Shown here one piece after another: positions 4,864 through 6,597 of a stretch of DNA of 6,597 nt. The position numbers and the translations under genes were made by a program. This DNA is from an uncultured Clostridium sp. (GTDB taxonomy: Bacteria; Bacillota; Clostridia; Lachnospirales; Anaerotignaceae): positions 1-6,597 of the forward strand of contig CAMXTM010000115.1 in NCBI GenBank assembly GCA_947246775.1. The letters are read 5' to 3'. Numbering within the stretch: the stretch's first letter is position 1; the number at the start of each line of letters is the position of its first letter. The notes under the pieces are model-generated. The model searched no databases and had not been told where the DNA came from. It saw nothing but the letters and a program-made list of their open reading frames with translations.

Positions 4864-6597
4864 ATCGGTATTGTTGCGGATTTTTCAATCGGTATTAAAA
4901 ACATCTTTGGGCATGATACCATTTTTAATTATCATATTGCTTTTAGAAAATAGATTTCGCAAGCAGTACAGTGCGACATGGAAATATAGTTTATTTTTAT
5001 TGGTATTGATACGTTTGCTTGTTCCTACTTATACAGGAAACGATAAAAATTTAACGATTGGTGGTCTCATTCCTAAAACAGAAGTCACAATCACACATTA
5101 TGGTGTACAAAATCATCATAACGAAACGGAATTTAATGAAATCGGAAAACCGATAGAAATACAAAAACAAATAGAAGGGATAGAACAAAAAAATATACCT
5201 AATATACCAGAAATAGCAACTTTAAAAATGCCTACACTAACAAAAGAAGTCATGCCCCCGCTGCCCCAAATACAAAATTTCTATCAGAAAAACAATACAG
5301 AATTACTTACACTACTTGCCTATCTTTGGCTTTTTGTCATCATAGCAAAGTTGTTGTATTTGATGATAAATTATGCATTGTTTTATAAAAAGGTTGTGCG
5401 CTGGCGAACAGCACCATTACAAGAGAATACAGTAGAGCGATATCATACAGTTTGTAAGAATATGGAAATCAAAAAAATTCCTTCCTTATTTGTTTGCCAT
5501 GCTATAGAAAGCCCCATGTGTTTTGGGTTGTTTCATAAGGGAATTTATCTTACAAAAGAAGAAATACCACAACAACAGTTAGAAATGATATGCAAGCATG
5601 AGCTGTGCCACTACAAAAGAAAAGACATCAAATATCAATTATTATGTATTTTCATATCTACCATACATTTTTATAATCCTTTTGTGGCAATATTTGTAAA
5701 AGTAGTGGAAAGAGATATTGAGCTATCTTGTGATGATATGGTCATGGAAAATTGCCCAAAAGAAAAAAGACAACAATATAGTGCTATGCTGTTGTCCATG
5801 ATAAAAGAAAGCAAAAATAGTATATTGTCTAATTGCTTTGTAAAAGAGGGAAAATTGATGAAAAAAAGATTTGAAAATATATTGGATACTAGCCCTAAAA
5901 AAAAGGGCAGCCTGTTGTTAATCCTGTTAGGCATACTTTATCTATTGAGTTTTAGCTGTAATATGTTTGCAGAAGCAGAACAGTTAACATTATTATTTTA
6001 TCTGTTTAATATATTTGCGATATTTAGTTTTTGCTTTTTAGTGAGCACAAAAGAAAAAAAGAAAAAAATCTTGTGTGCTATGGTTGCACTGTGTGTAGCA
6101 GTAAATGGCTTGCTGGTCGGTTGCAGCCAAAACATACAAAATACAGCAACTATAAAAACCGTACAAGCACAAAATTACAGTGATGAACAAATAGAAAGGC
6201 TATTAAAACAAAAATCCTATCATGTGGGCTATAACTCTGCGGTAGGCAATATATTAGCGGAAATAGGTACACCTGAGGGTATGGTGTCAAAAGGGTTTGA
6301 AATACAGAGTAGCAAAGAGCCTTATGGCATTACAGTGCATTATGAGATAGAGGATTTGTCAAAAGTAGGAGCAGGAGAATATGAAGATAGTAGTAGTTTT
6401 AGAGATAGTGACTTTGAAATAAAAAATGATGTTGCTTTTCAATTTGAAAAAGAAAGTTTGATACTGTTTAGTTTGATAACAAATTTGAGCTATATAGACT
6501 ATAAGTTCAATTATCAAGATAAACAAATTGTAACATTTCGTATACAGAGAAGTGATTTTATTGATTATGATAGCATACAACAGTTGTTTCCTGTGGT
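4850..6597 (+). CDS. BlaR1-like M56 metallopeptidase, DUF4825-like sensor (partial)
   Basis: The frame is open from 4850 to the window edge: at least 582 residues with the 3' end missing. Membrane helices lie at about 20-33, 46-62 and 152-178. The M56 core includes SPMCFGLFHKGIYLT (221-235), zinc motif HELCH (250-254) followed by KRKD, and ERDIELSCDD (287-296), which should hold the third zinc ligand. Three more helices follow (354-373, 379-399, 407-424). The last is preceded by KEKKKK and ends LVGC (422-425), like a lipoprotein signal. The remainder (about 445-582) has YHVGYNSAVGNIL and EPYGITVHY, matching my recollection of DUF4825, not a penicillin-binding domain. The positive-inside rule puts this domain outside the cell. 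It should sense a signal and trigger BlaI loss. ATG 4856 and ATG 4838 are alternative starts; AGGA at 4842-4845 favours 4850 or 4856. The gene overlaps blaI, implying coupling. Confidence 0.88.
   Translation, partial: MRMFESVLLRIFQSVLKTSLGMIPFLIIILLLENRFRKQYSATWKYSLFLLVLIRLLVPTYTGNDKNLTIGGLIPKTEVTITHYGVQNHHNETEFNEIGKPIEIQKQIEGIEQKNIPNIPEIATLKMPTLTKEVMPPLPQIQNFYQKNNTELLTLLAYLWLFVIIAKLLYLMINYALFYKKVVRWRTAPLQENTVERYHTVCKNMEIKKIPSLFVCHAIESPMCFGLFHKGIYLTKEEIPQQQLEMICKHELCHYKRKDIKYQLLCIFISTIHFYNPFVAIFVKVVERDIELSCDDMVMENCPKEKRQQYSAMLLSMIKESKNSILSNCFVKEGKLMKKRFENILDTSPKKKGSLLLILLGILYLLSFSCNMFAEAEQLTLLFYLFNIFAIFSFCFLVSTKEKKKKILCAMVALCVAVNGLLVGCSQNIQNTATIKTVQAQNYSDEQIERLLKQKSYHVGYNSAVGNILAEIGTPEGMVSKGFEIQSSKEPYGITVHYEIEDLSKVGAGEYEDSSSFRDSDFEIKNDVAFQFEKESLILFSLITNLSYIDYKFNYQDKQIVTFRIQRSDFIDYDSIQQLFPV

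Noticed and set aside
5671..5934. Minus-strand frame opposite the M56 protease core
   Set aside because: The plus strand encodes conserved M56 motifs here. The frame at 6359-6580 is rejected for the same reason: it is antisense to the sensor domain.

Overview
The window is AT-rich, with clean AGGAGG-type ribosome binding sites and textbook sigma-A promoters. Its gene families are a DUF2148 ferredoxin-domain protein, a PadR/HAAS(DUF1700) pair and a BlaI/M56 pair. Together these suggest a low-GC anaerobic Firmicute, probably in the Clostridia (Lachnospiraceae-like). That placement is inferred from family content and composition; no rRNA or other phylogenetic marker is present. I see no tRNA, rRNA, CRISPR array, intact insertion sequence or prophage gene.

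There are three regulatory transcription units, each beginning with or containing its own repressor. (1) Minus strand, 2321 down to 40: a DUF2148 Fe-S protein, a MarR repressor and an MFS transporter form a tight operon. It is read from a TTGACA-17-TAACAT promoter whose -10 and start site lie in a perfect 18-bp-arm palindrome (2262-2298), the evident MarR operator. (2) Minus strand, 4363 down to 2424: a PadR repressor, a HAAS/DUF1700 membrane protein and a membrane-anchored protein. The last joins a DUF4097-like beta region to a long Glu/Gln/Arg coiled coil. A hairpin at 2341-2392 ends the unit. (3) Plus strand, from 4407 to beyond the right edge: a BlaI/MecI repressor overlapping a BlaR1-like M56 metallopeptidase that is still open at 6597 (at least 582 residues). 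It is read from a TTGACA-17-TATGAT promoter flanked by two TACA-N2-TGTA operators.

Units 2 and 3 are divergent and share the 187-bp intergenic region 4284-4470, so one locus carries two separately repressed systems, probably both concerned with the envelope. The most notable gene is the M56 protein. The HExxH protease core is intact, but the usual penicillin-binding sensor is replaced by three transmembrane helices, the last looking like a lipoprotein signal ending in LVGC, and a DUF4825-like extracellular domain. It is therefore probably a BlaR1-type relay that senses something other than a beta-lactam through the canonical domain. The HAAS protein (three 11-residue repeats) and the coiled-coil protein (18-residue repeats) are also unusual in architecture.

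Every stretch longer than about 190 bases is coding. The intergenic regions (1-39, 2249-2423, 3892-3941, 4284-4470) hold the promoters, operators and terminator listed, apart from 1-39 and 3892-3941, where I see no convincing signal.
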